From Parapedobacter soli (GTDB lineage: Bacteria; Bacteroidota; Bacteroidia; Sphingobacteriales; Sphingobacteriaceae), in the NCBI RefSeq assembly GCF_025460835.1, contig NZ_JAMXAY010000006.1:62001-126000 (forward strand): a DNA stretch of 64,000 bases. The letters run 5' to 3'. The notes beneath the pieces were generated by a model. It was not told where the DNA came from. It did not search any database and saw only the letters and a list, made by a program, of their open reading frames with translations. Positions within the stretch are counted from its first letter, which is position 1. Each line of letters begins with the position of its first letter. Positions 49,471 through 59,339 of the stretch are shown piece after piece. The translations under genes were made by a program, and so were the position numbers.

Positions 49471-52400
49471 TTACAGCCCAAGCATCACACCAAACTGAAC
49501 GCTCCTAACGTTCGGGAACGAATGCAAATCCAACCCTCTTCTTGTAGCACTGTTAAATGATGCAGATGCTTCCGGGTCAATGCCAGTGTAGTTGGTGATG
49601 GTAAACAAATTCCTTCCCGTCACTGATAACTGAAGGTTTTTGAATACATTGGTATTCTTTAACAGATCGGTAAAGTTGTAAGATATTGTCAAATCACGCA
49701 GCCTCAGGAAACTTCCGTCTTCAACAAAATAAGCATTGTTTTGGTTGGTATTGTACAAACTGTTGTAATAGTTTACATATGCACCGCTCTGACCATTCAC
49801 AGTAATCGCCTTGTCTAGGTCAGCATGTAAATAGTCACGGTACAACCATTGCTTGGTCTGATTATAGATATCGTTTCCAAAGTACCAATCCAACTGGAAG
49901 CCGACGTTCAGGTTTTTATACAACGTCAGATTATTCAGAAAAGTAGCTGTAAATAAAGGGGTAGGGTTCCCTATTTCAACATTTTCTGATGTGAACCGCA
50001 CCGCTTTCGTACTCTTATTGACTACGATACCGTTAACCACCTCGAAGTCACCTGCTTGTGCCTCAGGGATATACCTTTCTCCATCTGCATTCGTTTCATC
50101 GATGCTGCTCAATGGCTTATATCCAAAGAACGTAGATACCTGAGCACCTTCACGTAGAACAAACTGACCGGAACCACCCGATCCCAAAATAATATCCTTG
50201 CCGTTAGAAATCTGATCTACAACGGTTTTGCTGGCACCGAAACGGGTTCCGAATGTCCAGTTTACATTGGGCTTGTCCAACACATCGAGGTCGAGTGCTA
50301 TCTGGATACCGTCACTCTTCAAGGTAATTGCGTTGTCAAAAATACCTGTTGCACCCGAAGATGGCGGCAGGTCGATCGTTCTAATCACGTTTTCGCTCGT
50401 CCTGAACCAATATGTCGTATTGAGCGTCAAACGCTTAAACCAGTCACCGTTACTGAGCCTTGCACCCAAATCAAATCCGAACTCTGTTTCATAAGACGAT
50501 TGCACCTGGAGGTTCGGGTTCCTAGCGGTAGATTCAAGGGCTAAAAATCCGGAAGTTCCGATATTACCCTGTCCCAAGGTGATTTGCCGTGCATAAAAAT
50601 CCGGTTGTGTACCCGCAGCACCATATGCACCACGCAGTTTCAACTCATATAAGGAAGAAGAATTGATCAGATCAGCCACATTGAAGTAGGCGTCTGCACG
50701 GGGGAATACAAACGGCTTGAAATCCGCACCACCAAACGTAGACGCATAGTCAACACGTAGTCCGCCGGATACACCGAACAGCGAACCATAATCGATACGC
50801 TGATTAACTAAATAACCATACGTAATGAATTCGCCAATAAATTCATCTACAGACTGTTCATCGCCTGAACGGAGTGTGTACGGCGGAAACGCAGCAAAAC
50901 CCGATGCTTGGGCTGTTATCCTGCTTTCATCGGTTTTTCTCCAATCAAACGCGAGGTGTGTACTGGTTTGGATCGGCAAGTCAGAGCCGAAGTCTTTTTG
51001 AAAATCAGTCCTGATAAAGGCACTCAGCAATGAGTTCTGATAAGTATCATTGTCATTCCGATGCATGAGTGCACCGGTCGTGGAGGGGATTTTGGCCCCC
51101 GGTGTTTGCACATCTTCTTGGTACTTGACAAAATCGGTATAATCAAACCGGGTATTGTCAATACCGTACTTATAGTCCAACTCCAAAAAACGTTCGAACT
51201 TATAGTTAAGATTAAAGTTCTGTACAATCCGGTTGGTAACACCCGTCAATGGATTAAACTGCTGCGTGTAAAACGGATTTACAGAGTTCGAATTCTCGGG
51301 ATCGGCAACGTAATGTCCATCAGCATTCTTGAAGGTCAGATCCCAATATGGCTTTGCCAACGAGGCCGAGCCGATACCACTGTAGATGTTATTAGCACCT
51401 GTAACCCCTCCGGTTGTATTATTGCCATGTACCAATTGCGTAATGCTCCGCACCGTGAAATTCTTGAACAGCTCGGCACCCAAATTGGTAGAAACATTGT
51501 ACCGTTTGTTTTTCCCATAAACAATACTTTGTTGATTCAAGTGGGACAGAGTGACAGCGTAATCAATTGCATCTCCACCGCCGGCAATACTTACGTTGGT
51601 ATTGTGCGTTAATGCGTTCGATATAAACAATTGCCCCAAGTGGTCATAAGTTTGTTCCATATAAGGCTTATCGTTTTTCAATTCGCCATCGATGGTCGGG
51701 TTACCTGGGATTGACCATCCGCCATTATCGTCTCTTACGATCCGATTTCCAGATGCATCCAGGATATACCCTTGCGCATCTACATTGTATCGATGTTTTT
51801 TTGCAAAATCCAGGTTACCTCTAAGGGCATTGTCAAAGGAAGCCCTCGAATTAATGGTGATTGACGGGCGTTGCCCTCTTTTCCCCCGCTTGGTGAAAAT
51901 CTGGATTACGCCATTTGCACCCTGAGCTCCGTATATCGTTCCCGCTGCCGCACCCTGGATCACTTCCACACGTTCAACGTTGGCCAAATCCAGATCGGAA
52001 AGACGCGAAGAAACGTTTTGGTCAGACCCGATGGTCGAACCGCCTGCATTGATCTGCACGCCATCAACAAGAATCATAGGTTGTGTTCCCTGCAGGGTAT
52101 TGATTCCACGCAGTAAAATCGACGCCTGTTGCCCAGGCTGGCCAGAAGTTGCAGATATCTGTGCACCAGCAATTTTACCGACGAGCGCTTGGTCCAATGA
52201 TCCTTGGGGTGCCTGCGGTAAATCCGAAGCATCCAGAGACTCAACAGCTATCGCCACCCGCTTACGCTCAGTGGCAACACCAACACCTGTCACCACCACT
52301 TCTTCCAACGTCGTGGCATCGGTGCCTAGGGCAACCGTTACGTAGTCACTGGACTCGATGTTAACCGTTTGGGAAACGTATCCCAAATAACGAAATTCCA

Positions 52401-52614
52401 GTGCCTTTACGGTAGAGGGGACTGTAATCGAAAATGTACCCAGTCCATCGGTTTGACTGGCTACGCTTGCGCCAACAGCTAATACGGATACACCAGCAAT
52501 CGGTTCACCATCGTCTGATGACGTAACCCTCCCGCTGATTCTCCTGTCTTGGGCATACGCCGATCCGATCAGCAGTACCCCCAACATAAAGAAACATAGT
52601 AATTTTTGTTTCAT
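49471..52614 (-). CDS. SusC/RagA family TonB-linked outer-membrane transporter
   Basis: 1047 residues. Signal peptide (MKQKLLCFFMLGVLLIGSAYAQ), regulatory-like domain (RRISGRVTSSDDGEPIAGVSVLAVG), TonB-box/plug (TTLEEVVVTGVGVATERKRVAIAVESLDASDLPQ, GKIAGAQISATSGQPGQQASILLRGINTLQG, ILVDGVQINAGG, VERVEVIQGAAAGTIYGAQGANGVIQIFTKRG) and a barrel ending in RSVQFGVMLGL. It moves oligomers into the periplasm with SusD. No sigma-factor pair is beside it. A promoter 340 bases upstream leaves a long 5' leader. The downstream esterase remnant suggests acetylated plant glycan as a former substrate. Confidence 0.94.
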   Translation of the reverse strand: MKQKLLCFFMLGVLLIGSAYAQDRRISGRVTSSDDGEPIAGVSVLAVGASVASQTDGLGTFSITVPSTVKALEFRYLGYVSQTVNIESSDYVTVALGTDATTLEEVVVTGVGVATERKRVAIAVESLDASDLPQAPQGSLDQALVGKIAGAQISATSGQPGQQASILLRGINTLQGTQPMILVDGVQINAGGSTIGSDQNVSSRLSDLDLANVERVEVIQGAAAGTIYGAQGANGVIQIFTKRGKRGQRPSITINSRASFDNALRGNLDFAKKHRYNVDAQGYILDASGNRIVRDDNGGWSIPGNPTIDGELKNDKPYMEQTYDHLGQLFISNALTHNTNVSIAGGGDAIDYAVTLSHLNQQSIVYGKNKRYNVSTNLGAELFKNFTVRSITQLVHGNNTTGGVTGANNIYSGIGSASLAKPYWDLTFKNADGHYVADPENSNSVNPFYTQQFNPLTGVTNRIVQNFNLNYKFERFLELDYKYGIDNTRFDYTDFVKYQEDVQTPGAKIPSTTGALMHRNDNDTYQNSLLSAFIRTDFQKDFGSDLPIQTSTHLAFDWRKTDESRITAQASGFAAFPPYTLRSGDEQSVDEFIGEFITYGYLVNQRIDYGSLFGVSGGLRVDYASTFGGADFKPFVFPRADAYFNVADLINSSSLYELKLRGAYGAAGTQPDFYARQITLGQGNIGTSGFLALESTARNPNLQVQSSYETEFGFDLGARLSNGDWFKRLTLNTTYWFRTSENVIRTIDLPPSSGATGIFDNAITLKSDGIQIALDLDVLDKPNVNWTFGTRFGASKTVVDQISNGKDIILGSGGSGQFVLREGAQVSTFFGYKPLSSIDETNADGERYIPEAQAGDFEVVNGIVVNKSTKAVRFTSENVEIGNPTPLFTATFLNNLTLYKNLNVGFQLDWYFGNDIYNQTKQWLYRDYLHADLDKAITVNGQSGAYVNYYNSLYNTNQNNAYFVEDGSFLRLRDLTISYNFTDLLKNTNVFKNLQLSVTGRNLFTITNYTGIDPEASASFNSATRRGLDLHSFPNVRSVQFGVMLGL

Positions 52615-52953
52615 GCGTTTGTGAATTTGGTTAAAAAATAAAAAATTGAGAATAATATCATTTAACCACAGCGACCTACTCGCCGGGTTTAATAATAAGT
52701 GAATAAAATCTTAACTGAAATTGTGACACCGCCAATGATACGGGCGCCGCAAATTTCTCTTCGAACATTGTCTTCACGTTAACCTAAGGTGCAACGCAAC
52801 AATCCTAAGCCGAAAGGCTGGCTTTAATATACCAGCACCAATCCCACCAAATCAATCTGATTCATCAGGCAAACGATTTATACAGTAAATCAGTGAAAGA
52901 ATCCAATCAATGCGTGCTTAAAAATGTGCTTTATGTGTGTCTAATTCTATCGC
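52615..52953 (-). promoter_or_regulatory. Long 5' leader of the susCD transcript
   Basis: About 340 bases without a reading frame of note between the consensus promoter and the susC ATG. Two small hairpins are visible near 52810-52840 (AGCC/GGCT with loop TTTC, and CTGG/CCAG with an AT-rich loop). It may bind an sRNA or regulatory protein, as is known for other PUL leaders; here that is inference. Confidence 0.4.
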
Positions 52954-52958
52954 TTCTG

Positions 52959-52989
52959 CAAAAATACGATGTTTAGCCATATAATCAAA
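52959..52989 (-). promoter_or_regulatory. Promoter of susCD
   Basis: On the minus strand TTTG (52986-52989), 19 bases, TATTTTTG (52959-52966): both boxes match the Bacteroidota consensus fully. Confidence 0.7.
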
Positions 52990-53083
52990 TTATCAATAGC
53001 AAAAAAGTTAAAAAATGTTAACGCTATGGGGCCGTATTCGATAAAGATTTTGTTACTTTGGTAATAAAATTCAAAAGAAAGCC

Positions 53084-53359
53084 ATGAGCGCAAAAACCAT
53101 TTCCATCATCGTACTGACCGTGTTGGTTACCGTCATCTTAATGAAAAATATGGACGAAGTGGACTTCTGGATATTCGGCACGCGATCTGTCCCGAAGCTC
53201 GCCGTACTGGGTACAATGTTCTTTATTGGTGCAGTGGTAGGGTTCTTGGTGGGCCGGCGGCCCAAAAAGAAGCATCTTGACGAGCAATATGAAACCGACG
53301 ACCCTTCTTTTGAGGTAAACAAACCGCTAAGCCAAGACGATAACGACTACATCAACTAG
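53084..53359 (+). CDS. Small membrane protein, LapA-like
   Basis: 91 residues with two helices (about 4-20 and 40-60) separated by NMDEVDFWIFGTRSVPKLAVLG, then a charged tail (GRRPKKKHLDEQYETDD). The spacing N-x-x-x-V-x-F and the GxxxGFLVG helix resemble LapA/DUF1049 proteins, which act in envelope assembly. Function here unknown. Its last 8 bases overlap the convergent kinase gene. Confidence 0.65.
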   Translation: MSAKTISIIVLTVLVTVILMKNMDEVDFWIFGTRSVPKLAVLGTMFFIGAVVGFLVGRRPKKKHLDEQYETDDPSFEVNKPLSQDDNDYIN

Positions 53360-54620
53360 GTAGCCTGAACGTAAACCGGTGCAAGCCGCCCCCATACCGG
53401 TAGGTCAGTTCAGCGCGGTGCAGCTGGGCAATGGCTTTTGCCACAGCCAAACCAAGACCCGTAGATGTGGAACTGTCTGACGACCGGTAGAATCGCGCGA
53501 ACATCTTTTCCGCGTCCAATGGCTGCGCAGCCCCCGTATTCGCTATCTCAAAGCGATCAGCCTTCACCACAATCCGGATCTGTCCGCCATCATGGTTATG
53601 CACAACGGCGTTCTTCAACAGGTTGGTGATCAACACATCGGCCAAATCCGGATTGAAATATCGCACCAACGGGGCTTCGTCGGTAATCTCCACGTCGATG
53701 TGCCGGTAGTGAAGCAGCTCGGAAAAATCGGCTACCTGCTGCTGCAGCCGGGCATTGAAATCAATCCGTGCTTCTGCAGCAAACTGCCGGTTTTCGATTT
53801 TAGAAAGCAATAGCAACGATTTGTTGAGCCTGGTCATCCGCTCCAGATAATGAATAGCATTAGCCAGTTGCTGCGCATCATCGCCCTGCGACTGCTCCAG
53901 CAGTAGCTCAAGTTTGTTGATGGCAATTGCTAAAGGTGTCTGTAGCTCGTGTGAGGCATTCTCAAGGAACTGCTTCTGCTGCTGGAAAACCGCAATGTTG
54001 GCCCTAAGTAATTCAGCCACGGTATCGTTCATGTCTTTAAACTCAGCCACTTTGGTTTGCGGCGGGTTGAACGTTTTGTCTACACCCAGCTTAAACCCAC
54101 GCAACTCGTGCTGCAGCCGGTAAAACGGGCGCCAGATTTTGCGCAACACCCAGTTATTAATGATAAATGCGCTCGCAATCACTGCTACGTACAGCCACAC
54201 CAGGGCGTGGAGCAAGTCGCCCAGCAAGTCCTCACCCTCTACCATGGAGGCTATGATCTTCAGCTCGTAGTACTGTTCATCCGGCGTGGAGAAGTAGGTG
54301 GTGAGCATACGCACCACCTCATAGTCTTCATCATACTCCATATACATCGATGTATCGCGGAAATCTTCGGTGGCCTGCAATGCAATGTCGCGGGGAATGG
54401 GCCGTATGGCATAATTGCTCTCATCGAAGCGGTTCTTCTGAAGCAGGGTCGAATCGCGCGACGCCTTTTTGATGATGAGCATCTTATAGTTTTCCAGCCC
54501 ATCGTCGATGCTGTCGTAGACCTCATCCATCATGCTGAAATAGAAGACCACTGCCCAAATACTCAGGATGAAAATCAGCGAAGCAGAGAGGTACAGCAGC
54601 GTATGGTTGAGCAGCTTCAT
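53352..54620 (-). CDS. Sensor histidine kinase
   Basis: 422 residues. Membrane helices at about 8-29 and 139-157 enclose a periplasmic domain of roughly 105 residues (SIDDGLENYKMLIIKKASRD). HisKA with His224 (FLENASHELQTPLAIAINKLELLLEQ), N-box LLKNAVVHNHDGGQ and G2 box TSTGLGLAVAKAIAQLH complete the kinase. The G1 region is short (EIANTGAAQPL), common in this type. It starts immediately after the stop of the response regulator gene, so the two are coupled. Confidence 0.88.
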   Translation of the reverse strand: MKLLNHTLLYLSASLIFILSIWAVVFYFSMMDEVYDSIDDGLENYKMLIIKKASRDSTLLQKNRFDESNYAIRPIPRDIALQATEDFRDTSMYMEYDEDYEVVRMLTTYFSTPDEQYYELKIIASMVEGEDLLGDLLHALVWLYVAVIASAFIINNWVLRKIWRPFYRLQHELRGFKLGVDKTFNPPQTKVAEFKDMNDTVAELLRANIAVFQQQKQFLENASHELQTPLAIAINKLELLLEQSQGDDAQQLANAIHYLERMTRLNKSLLLLSKIENRQFAAEARIDFNARLQQQVADFSELLHYRHIDVEITDEAPLVRYFNPDLADVLITNLLKNAVVHNHDGGQIRIVVKADRFEIANTGAAQPLDAEKMFARFYRSSDSSTSTGLGLAVAKAIAQLHRAELTYRYGGGLHRFTFRLPS

Positions 54621-55295
54621 CTACACGGTCAGCTTATACCCCACCCCGTATATGGCTTGGATTTCTAGGTTGGCTCCGTGATTTTTGAGCTTTTTGCGGA
54701 GGTTCTTTATCTGGGAGTAGATGAAATCGAAGTTATCTGCGTTGTCCATGTGATCGCCCCACACGTGCTCGGCCAGTGCAGATTTATAGATAAGCCGGTT
54801 TTTATTTACCACGAAGAAAGCCAGGATATCAAATTCCTTGCGGTTAAGGTGCACTTCCGTACTATCCACGCTCAGCGTGCGTGAGTCGAAATCGAGCTGC
54901 ATATTGCCTAGGCGTACAATGTTGCCCCCGCCCAGCGCTTTGCGGCGTAACACCGCCTTGATGCGGGCGTTGAGTTCAGCCAGGTGGAATGGTTTCGTCA
55001 GGTAATCGTCGGCACCGAGCTCAAGCCCTTCGAGTTTATCATCCAACGAATCTTTGGCAGAAATAATGATGACGTTATCGCGCTTTTGCTTTGACTTCAG
55101 CTCCCGCAAGAGGTTAAGGCCGTTCCCGTCCGGCAACCCGACATCAAGCAGGATGCAGTCGTAATCATAAAGCGATATTTTTTCGGTGGCTGCCTGGAAA
55201 CTGGCAGCAACCTCCACAATATACTGTTCCTTATTGAGGAATTGGGCTATGTTATCGCGCAGCCCCTTTTCGTCTTCAACAATGAGCAGTTTCAT
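54621..55295 (-). CDS. OmpR-family response regulator
   Basis: 224 residues: receiver domain with phospho-Asp51 (CILLDVGLPDGNG), Lys in YLTKPFHLAEL, and a winged-helix DNA-binding domain (about 128-222; VHLNRKEFDILAFFVVNKNRLIYKSALAEHVWG, QIKNLRKKLKNHGANLEIQAIYGVGYKL). It is encoded with its kinase and starts 6 bases after folD, in one operon with folD and lepA upstream. Confidence 0.92.
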   Translation of the reverse strand: MKLLIVEDEKGLRDNIAQFLNKEQYIVEVAASFQAATEKISLYDYDCILLDVGLPDGNGLNLLRELKSKQKRDNVIIISAKDSLDDKLEGLELGADDYLTKPFHLAELNARIKAVLRRKALGGGNIVRLGNMQLDFDSRTLSVDSTEVHLNRKEFDILAFFVVNKNRLIYKSALAEHVWGDHMDNADNFDFIYSQIKNLRKKLKNHGANLEIQAIYGVGYKLTV

Positions 55296-55301
55296 TTCCG
55301 T

Positions 55302-56180
55302 TTAATACACGCTTCCCTTTGCGGCTTCCAGCGTATTCTTCAATAGGCCCACAATGGTCATCAGCCCCACCCCACCCGGCACCGGTGTGATCCACGACGA
55401 TTTCGGGGCCACCTGATCGAAGTCGACATCACCGTATAGCTTATAGCCCGACTTGGTGAGGCTGCTGGTTTCGCGGTTGATGCCCACATCGATAACGATA
55501 GCACCTTCCTTAACCATATCTGCCGTGATGAAATGCTTCTTCCCGATGGCCGCCACAATGATATCGGCCCGCAGTACTTCTTCCTTGATGTTTTTTGTGC
55601 GGCTATGGGTCAGCGTTACCGTGCAGTTGCCCGGCGCCGCATTGCGTGCCAGCAGGATGCTCATGGGGCTCCCCACGATGTTGCTGCGCCCCACCACTAC
55701 CGCATGCATGCCGGTGGTATCGATGCCATAGTGATCCAGCATCAACATAATGCCGTAAGGAGTGGCCGGGATAAAACAGGGTAGGTTACGCTGCATGCGG
55801 CCAAGGTTTATCGGATGGAAACCATCCACGTCCTTACGGTAATCGATGGCCTCGGTAATACGGTCGGCGTTGATGTGCTTAGGCAGCGGAAGCTGCACGA
55901 TGAGCCCATCGACCCCGCGATCCGCATTGAGTTCTTTGATTTTCGCAATCAGCTCCGCTTCCGTAATGCTTTCTTCGTAGTGGATATTGGTCGATTCAAA
56001 GCCAACGAGCTCACAGTTGCGCATCTTGCTTGCCACGTAGGTCTCGCTGGCTCCGTCATTACCCACCAAAATGGCCACCAAATGCGGCCGCCGGCCGGTG
56101 GATACCAGAAATGAAGCGGCTTCCCGTTTGATATCTTCTTTAATCGCTGCTGATACCAGCTTTCCGTCGAGTAATTGCAT
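55302..56180 (-). CDS. folD: Bifunctional methylenetetrahydrofolate dehydrogenase/cyclohydrolase
   Basis: 292 residues. The signature [16 protein letters not shown] contains catalytic Tyr48 and Lys52; [46 protein letters not shown] (NADP site) and the end [17 protein letters not shown] follow. It interconverts one-carbon folates in the cytosol. A 130-base region with heptamer repeats separates it from lepA. Confidence 0.95.
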   Translation of the reverse strand: MQLLDGKLVSAAIKEDIKREAASFLVSTGRRPHLVAILVGNDGASETYVASKMRNCELVGFESTNIHYEESITEAELIAKIKELNADRGVDGLIVQLPLPKHINADRITEAIDYRKDVDGFHPINLGRMQRNLPCFIPATPYGIMLMLDHYGIDTTGMHAVVVGRSNIVGSPMSILLARNAAPGNCTVTLTHSRTKNIKEEVLRADIIVAAIGKKHFITADMVKEGAIVIDVGINRETSSLTKSGYKLYGDVDFDQVAPKSSWITPVPGGVGLMTIVGLLKNTLEAAKGSVY

Positions 56181-56181
56181 A

Positions 56182-56311
56182 GTCAGTACTTAGTAGTTAG
56201 TAATTAGTAATTAGCCTCACCAACGTGTTATTAGCTTATCATTCAACTTTTCAGCCCGGTTAAGGCGAGCAAAGAAATCTATGTACTCAGTACTAAATAC
56301 TCAGTACTCAC
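56182..56311. repeat. Imperfect inverted repeat of TTAGTAN heptads between lepA and folD
   Basis: Left arm 56182-56213 has heptads of the form AGTACTT, AGTAGTT, AGTAATT, AGTAATT; right arm 56281-56311 is a near reverse complement (GTACTCAGTACTAAATACTC). The core of about 65 bases between them is not repetitive. It is related to the ACTAAAT repeats at 32.28 kb. Confidence 0.75.
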
Positions 56312-56312
56312 G

Positions 56313-58103
56313 TCAATCCAATTTCAGTACCGCCATGAATGCCGACTGGGGGATTTCCACGTTGCCCACCTGCCGCATGCGTTTTTTCCCTTTCTTCTGT
56401 TTTTCCAGCAGCTTCCGCTTACGGGAAATATCACCACCGTAGCACTTTGCGGTTACGTCTTTGCGCAATGCGCGTATATTCTCGCGGGCAATGATCTTAG
56501 CACCAATCGATGCCTGGATAGCTATTTCAAATTGTTGCCGCGGCAGGAGTTCTTTTAACTTCTCACATATCTTCTTGCCGAAGTCGTACGAATTGCTCCT
56601 GTGGATGAGCGACGACAGGGCATCTACCGGCTCTCCGTTCAGGCGGATGTCCAGCTTCACCAAATCCGACTGGCGGTAACCGATCTGATGGTAATCGAAC
56701 GACGCGTACCCCTTGGAGATTGTCTTCAGTTTATCGTAGAAGTCAAATACGATCTCACCCATGGGCATCTCAAACACCAGCTCCACACGGTCTGCCGTGA
56801 GGTATGACTGATTCACGATGATACCGCGTTTCTGGATACATAATGACATGACCGGCCCTACGAACTCGGCTTTCGTGATGATGTTTGCCTTAATATAGGG
56901 CTCCTCCACATACTCCAGTTTGCTCGGATCGGGCAGATCAGAGGGGTTGTGCACGATCACCTCTTCATGGCTTTTGGTCAGATAGGCTTTGTACGACACG
57001 TTGGGCACTGTGGTGATAACGGTCATATCGAACTCGCGTTCGAGCCGCTCCTGTATGATTTCCATGTGGAGCATCCCCAGGAACCCGCAGCGGAAGCCGA
57101 AGCCCAGGGCGGCCGACGATTCCGGCTCGAACACGAGCGAGGCATCATTGAGCTGCAGCCGGTGCATGCTCTCGCGGAGCTCTTCGAAATCTTCTGTGTC
57201 GACCGGGTAAATCCCGGCGAACACCATCGGCTTCACTTCCTCAAAGCCCTTGATGGCTTCTTTGCTCGGGCGGGCGGTATGGGTAATCGTGTCGCCCACC
57301 TTTACCTCGCGGGCCTCCTTGATACCGGAGATGATGTAGCCCACATCGCCCGTGCGGATCACGTCTTTGGGCACCTGGTTCAGCTTCAACGTGCCGATTT
57401 CGTCGGCAATGTACTCTTTGCCGGTGGCGATGAACTTCACCTTGTCGCCTTTGCGTATTTCGCCGTTCTCGACTTTGAAATAGGCCATGATACCGCGGAA
57501 CGAATTGTATACCGAATCGAAAATCAACGCCTGTAACGGCGCATCCGGGTCGCCCACGGGCGCGGGCACCCGCTCCACGATGGCATTGAGGATATCCAGC
57601 ACGCCCAACCCGGTCTTACCCGATGCGGGGATGATGTCTTCCCGCTTTCCACCGATCAGCTCTACGATTTGGTCTTTTACCTCCTCGGGCATTGCACCCG
57701 GCAGGTCCATTTTATTCAGCACGGGGATGATCTCCAGGTCGTGCTCGATAGCCAGATAAAGGTTTGATATGGTCTGTGCCTGGATGCCCTGCGAGGCATC
57801 TACGATAAGCAGTGCTCCTTCACAAGCGGCAATGGACCGCGACACCTCATACGAGAAGTCGACGTGCCCCGGCGTGTCGATGAGGTTCAGCACATATTCC
57901 TGGCCATCCTTGATGTAGTTCATCTGGATGGCGTGGCTCTTTATGGTGATGCCCCGCTCGCGCTCCAGATCCATATTATCCAGCAACTGGGCCTGTGCCT
58001 CGCGTTGCGTAATGGTGTTGGTATACTCCAATAAACGGTCGGCCAGGGTGCTCTTCCCGTGGTCTATGTGCGCAATGATACAGAAATTGCGGATGTGCTG
58101 CAT
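56313..58103 (-). CDS. lepA: Elongation factor 4 (LepA), ribosomal back-translocase
   Basis: 596 residues from ATG 58103 ([19 protein letters not shown]), the usual LepA start; 15 bases more are open upstream but not conserved. GTPase boxes [26 protein letters not shown]-like domains II, III and V; and the LepA-specific C-terminal domain ([71 protein letters not shown] is present, covering the known end). It helps stalled ribosomes under stress. First gene of the operon. Confidence 0.96.
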   Translation of the reverse strand: MQHIRNFCIIAHIDHGKSTLADRLLEYTNTITQREAQAQLLDNMDLERERGITIKSHAIQMNYIKDGQEYVLNLIDTPGHVDFSYEVSRSIAACEGALLIVDASQGIQAQTISNLYLAIEHDLEIIPVLNKMDLPGAMPEEVKDQIVELIGGKREDIIPASGKTGLGVLDILNAIVERVPAPVGDPDAPLQALIFDSVYNSFRGIMAYFKVENGEIRKGDKVKFIATGKEYIADEIGTLKLNQVPKDVIRTGDVGYIISGIKEAREVKVGDTITHTARPSKEAIKGFEEVKPMVFAGIYPVDTEDFEELRESMHRLQLNDASLVFEPESSAALGFGFRCGFLGMLHMEIIQERLEREFDMTVITTVPNVSYKAYLTKSHEEVIVHNPSDLPDPSKLEYVEEPYIKANIITKAEFVGPVMSLCIQKRGIIVNQSYLTADRVELVFEMPMGEIVFDFYDKLKTISKGYASFDYHQIGYRQSDLVKLDIRLNGEPVDALSSLIHRSNSYDFGKKICEKLKELLPRQQFEIAIQASIGAKIIARENIRALRKDVTAKCYGGDISRKRKLLEKQKKGKKRMRQVGNVEIPQSAFMAVLKLD

Positions 58104-58156
58104 ACAAATCGACTTCAAACGGCAAAGATAGGTTTTTGACAGGATATTTTGGATAG

Positions 58157-58378
58157 CAATGCTATTTTGCCAAGGGCAAATGGATTTTAATTCATCTTCT
58201 GGTTCATCACTTGGCCGACAATATCAGCCTGTCTAATTTCTCCGTTTATGCCAAATTGGGCTCGCGGCAGGGCGGTTCGCCCTGCACTGCGACTATTCTC
58301 GCACCTGCGCAAAACGATAGCTTGTACCACAACCCATTACGCAATACGCTGCGTTTCGGCCTGCTTTACGGGTGGTAA
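58157..58378 (+). pseudogene. C-terminal tail of an outer-membrane barrel gene, possibly PorV-like (copy 1)
   Basis: A plus-strand frame open from 58157 (after TAG) to TAA at 58376-58378. The last part reads [26 protein letters not shown], then NPLRNTLRFGLLYGW. NPL.NTLRF..... ending in an aromatic residue looks like the final strand of a barrel such as PorV/LptO. There is no start. A shorter, near-identical tail recurs at 59.4 kb. Confidence 0.5.
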
Positions 58379-58517
58379 ACGCTTTGGTCGTTGCCTTAAT
58401 GCCGGATGACAACCTGCCGTTTCTCGACCTCACCGTCTTTGTGGATATGCACGAAATAGGTGCCCTCAGGTAGACCTGCCGTTTCAAACTGTGTTTTACC
58501 ATCTTTGCTTGCACCAC
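58337..58517. repeat. 181-bp direct repeat, copy 1
   Basis: Matches 59411-59591 without gaps; I count 9 differences (about 95% identity). It contains the end of the barrel tail on the plus strand and the end of a T9SS sorting domain on the minus strand. The two copies bracket the toxin-antitoxin pair. Confidence 0.95.
58396..58515 (-). pseudogene. T9SS type A sorting domain remnant
   Basis: Encodes KDGKTQFETAGLPEGTYFVH followed by IHKDGEVEKRQVVIRH, the C-terminal sorting signal of a type IX secretion cargo, differing in few residues from the intact protein at 59.5-61.4 kb. Upstream of 58516 the similarity ends; a frame stays open to 58596 but without a cargo domain, so this is the tail of a lost gene or a duplicated end. 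Confidence 0.8.
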
Positions 58518-58653
58518 TGGCCGGATCGTCTTCCTGTTCCCATATCAGCAATAGGTCTGGAAAATACACAAAGGAGAATTCTCTTTTTTGGAACAACTTA
58601 ATGTAAGAAAGGCTAAGTTTAACAGCCGTAATCGACCCATGTAAAAAAACGGC

Positions 58654-59118
58654 TCAACGTTCTCCGACAATACGGAGGCATTGTTCGATTAGCGACTTGG
58701 CCACGCGAAAATTAGTGCGCTGGACACGACCAAGATAGGGACGAAGTTCGGTGATGACACCCTCTTGCCTGGCCATAATCAGGAGGCCTAATGTGCCCTT
58801 GAGAGTGAACCCAATCTTTTGGGCAAATTTGCGGGCTTTCATATCATCGATAACGAGAAGGTCAGCGTGTATTTCATCAGCCAAAACAAGGGCACTGGCT
58901 TCACCACGGTCAACTTTACCAAGATAGGAATGGAAGGTTTTTCGGTTTGTGACGGGTTTGACAATTACCCATTCGGGAAGCGGATCACCGAATTCCTCTG
59001 CGATCTCAGGTGTGGTGAAAACCGTGGTGAACAGTTCTTTCAGCACATCCAGAGCGTCGATTTTAGTAAGCAGGATGAAACAGCTGGTGTCGGTGATAAC
59101 AACCTTATTTTCGCCCAC
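58654..59118 (-). CDS. DUF3368 PIN-domain toxin (VapC-like)
   Basis: 154 residues. PIN-type ribonuclease motifs: Asp10 in VITDTSCFILL, Glu near 41-42, VDRGEASALVLADE (Glu73) and LVIDDMKARKFAQKIG (Asp91-Asp92). The C-terminal DUF3368 stretch GTLGLLIMARQEGVITELRPYL is clear. It probably cuts RNA and is held in check by the overlapping UPF0175 protein upstream. The two genes overlap by 14 bases. All acidic residues are in place, so this is an intact pair, unlike the second pair at 63.6 kb. Confidence 0.88.
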   Translation of the reverse strand: MGENKVVITDTSCFILLTKIDALDVLKELFTTVFTTPEIAEEFGDPLPEWVIVKPVTNRKTFHSYLGKVDRGEASALVLADEIHADLLVIDDMKARKFAQKIGFTLKGTLGLLIMARQEGVITELRPYLGRVQRTNFRVAKSLIEQCLRIVGER

Positions 59119-59338
59119 GTTCCACTATTTCCAGGTCCTCACGCAAGGCGGGCTCTAAATAATGGATACCATAATCCACTAGGATTTCAGCGAAATCCCA
59201 TTTCTTCATACCAGCCATCTGGGCGGCCTGCCCCAACGTCAACTTATCCGATTCGTATAGTTTGGCTGCGATGAAACGGACAGTATTCTGTCGATCCTTT
59301 TCCAGGGATGCAGGCACCTTGAGTGTCAAAGTATTCAT
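59105..59338 (-). CDS. UPF0175 antitoxin
   Basis: 77 residues. UPF0175 pattern LKVPASLE, then LYESDKLTLGQAAQMAGMKKWDFAEILVDYGI, with a helix-turn-helix-like segment (TLGQAAQMAGM) that should bind DNA. It neutralises the DUF3368 toxin and probably represses the operon. Near its start lie a CCGTA/TACGG palindrome and a repeated GTAATAC, fitting an operator. Confidence 0.88.
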   Translation of the reverse strand: MNTLTLKVPASLEKDRQNTVRFIAAKLYESDKLTLGQAAQMAGMKKWDFAEILVDYGIHYLEPALREDLEIVERGRK

Positions 59339-59339
59339 G

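Noticed and set aside
58396-58596. Independent small gene of 66 codons
   Set aside because: Its second half is a copy of the T9SS sorting domain of the neighbouring protease and the first half has no domain; better read as a fragment.
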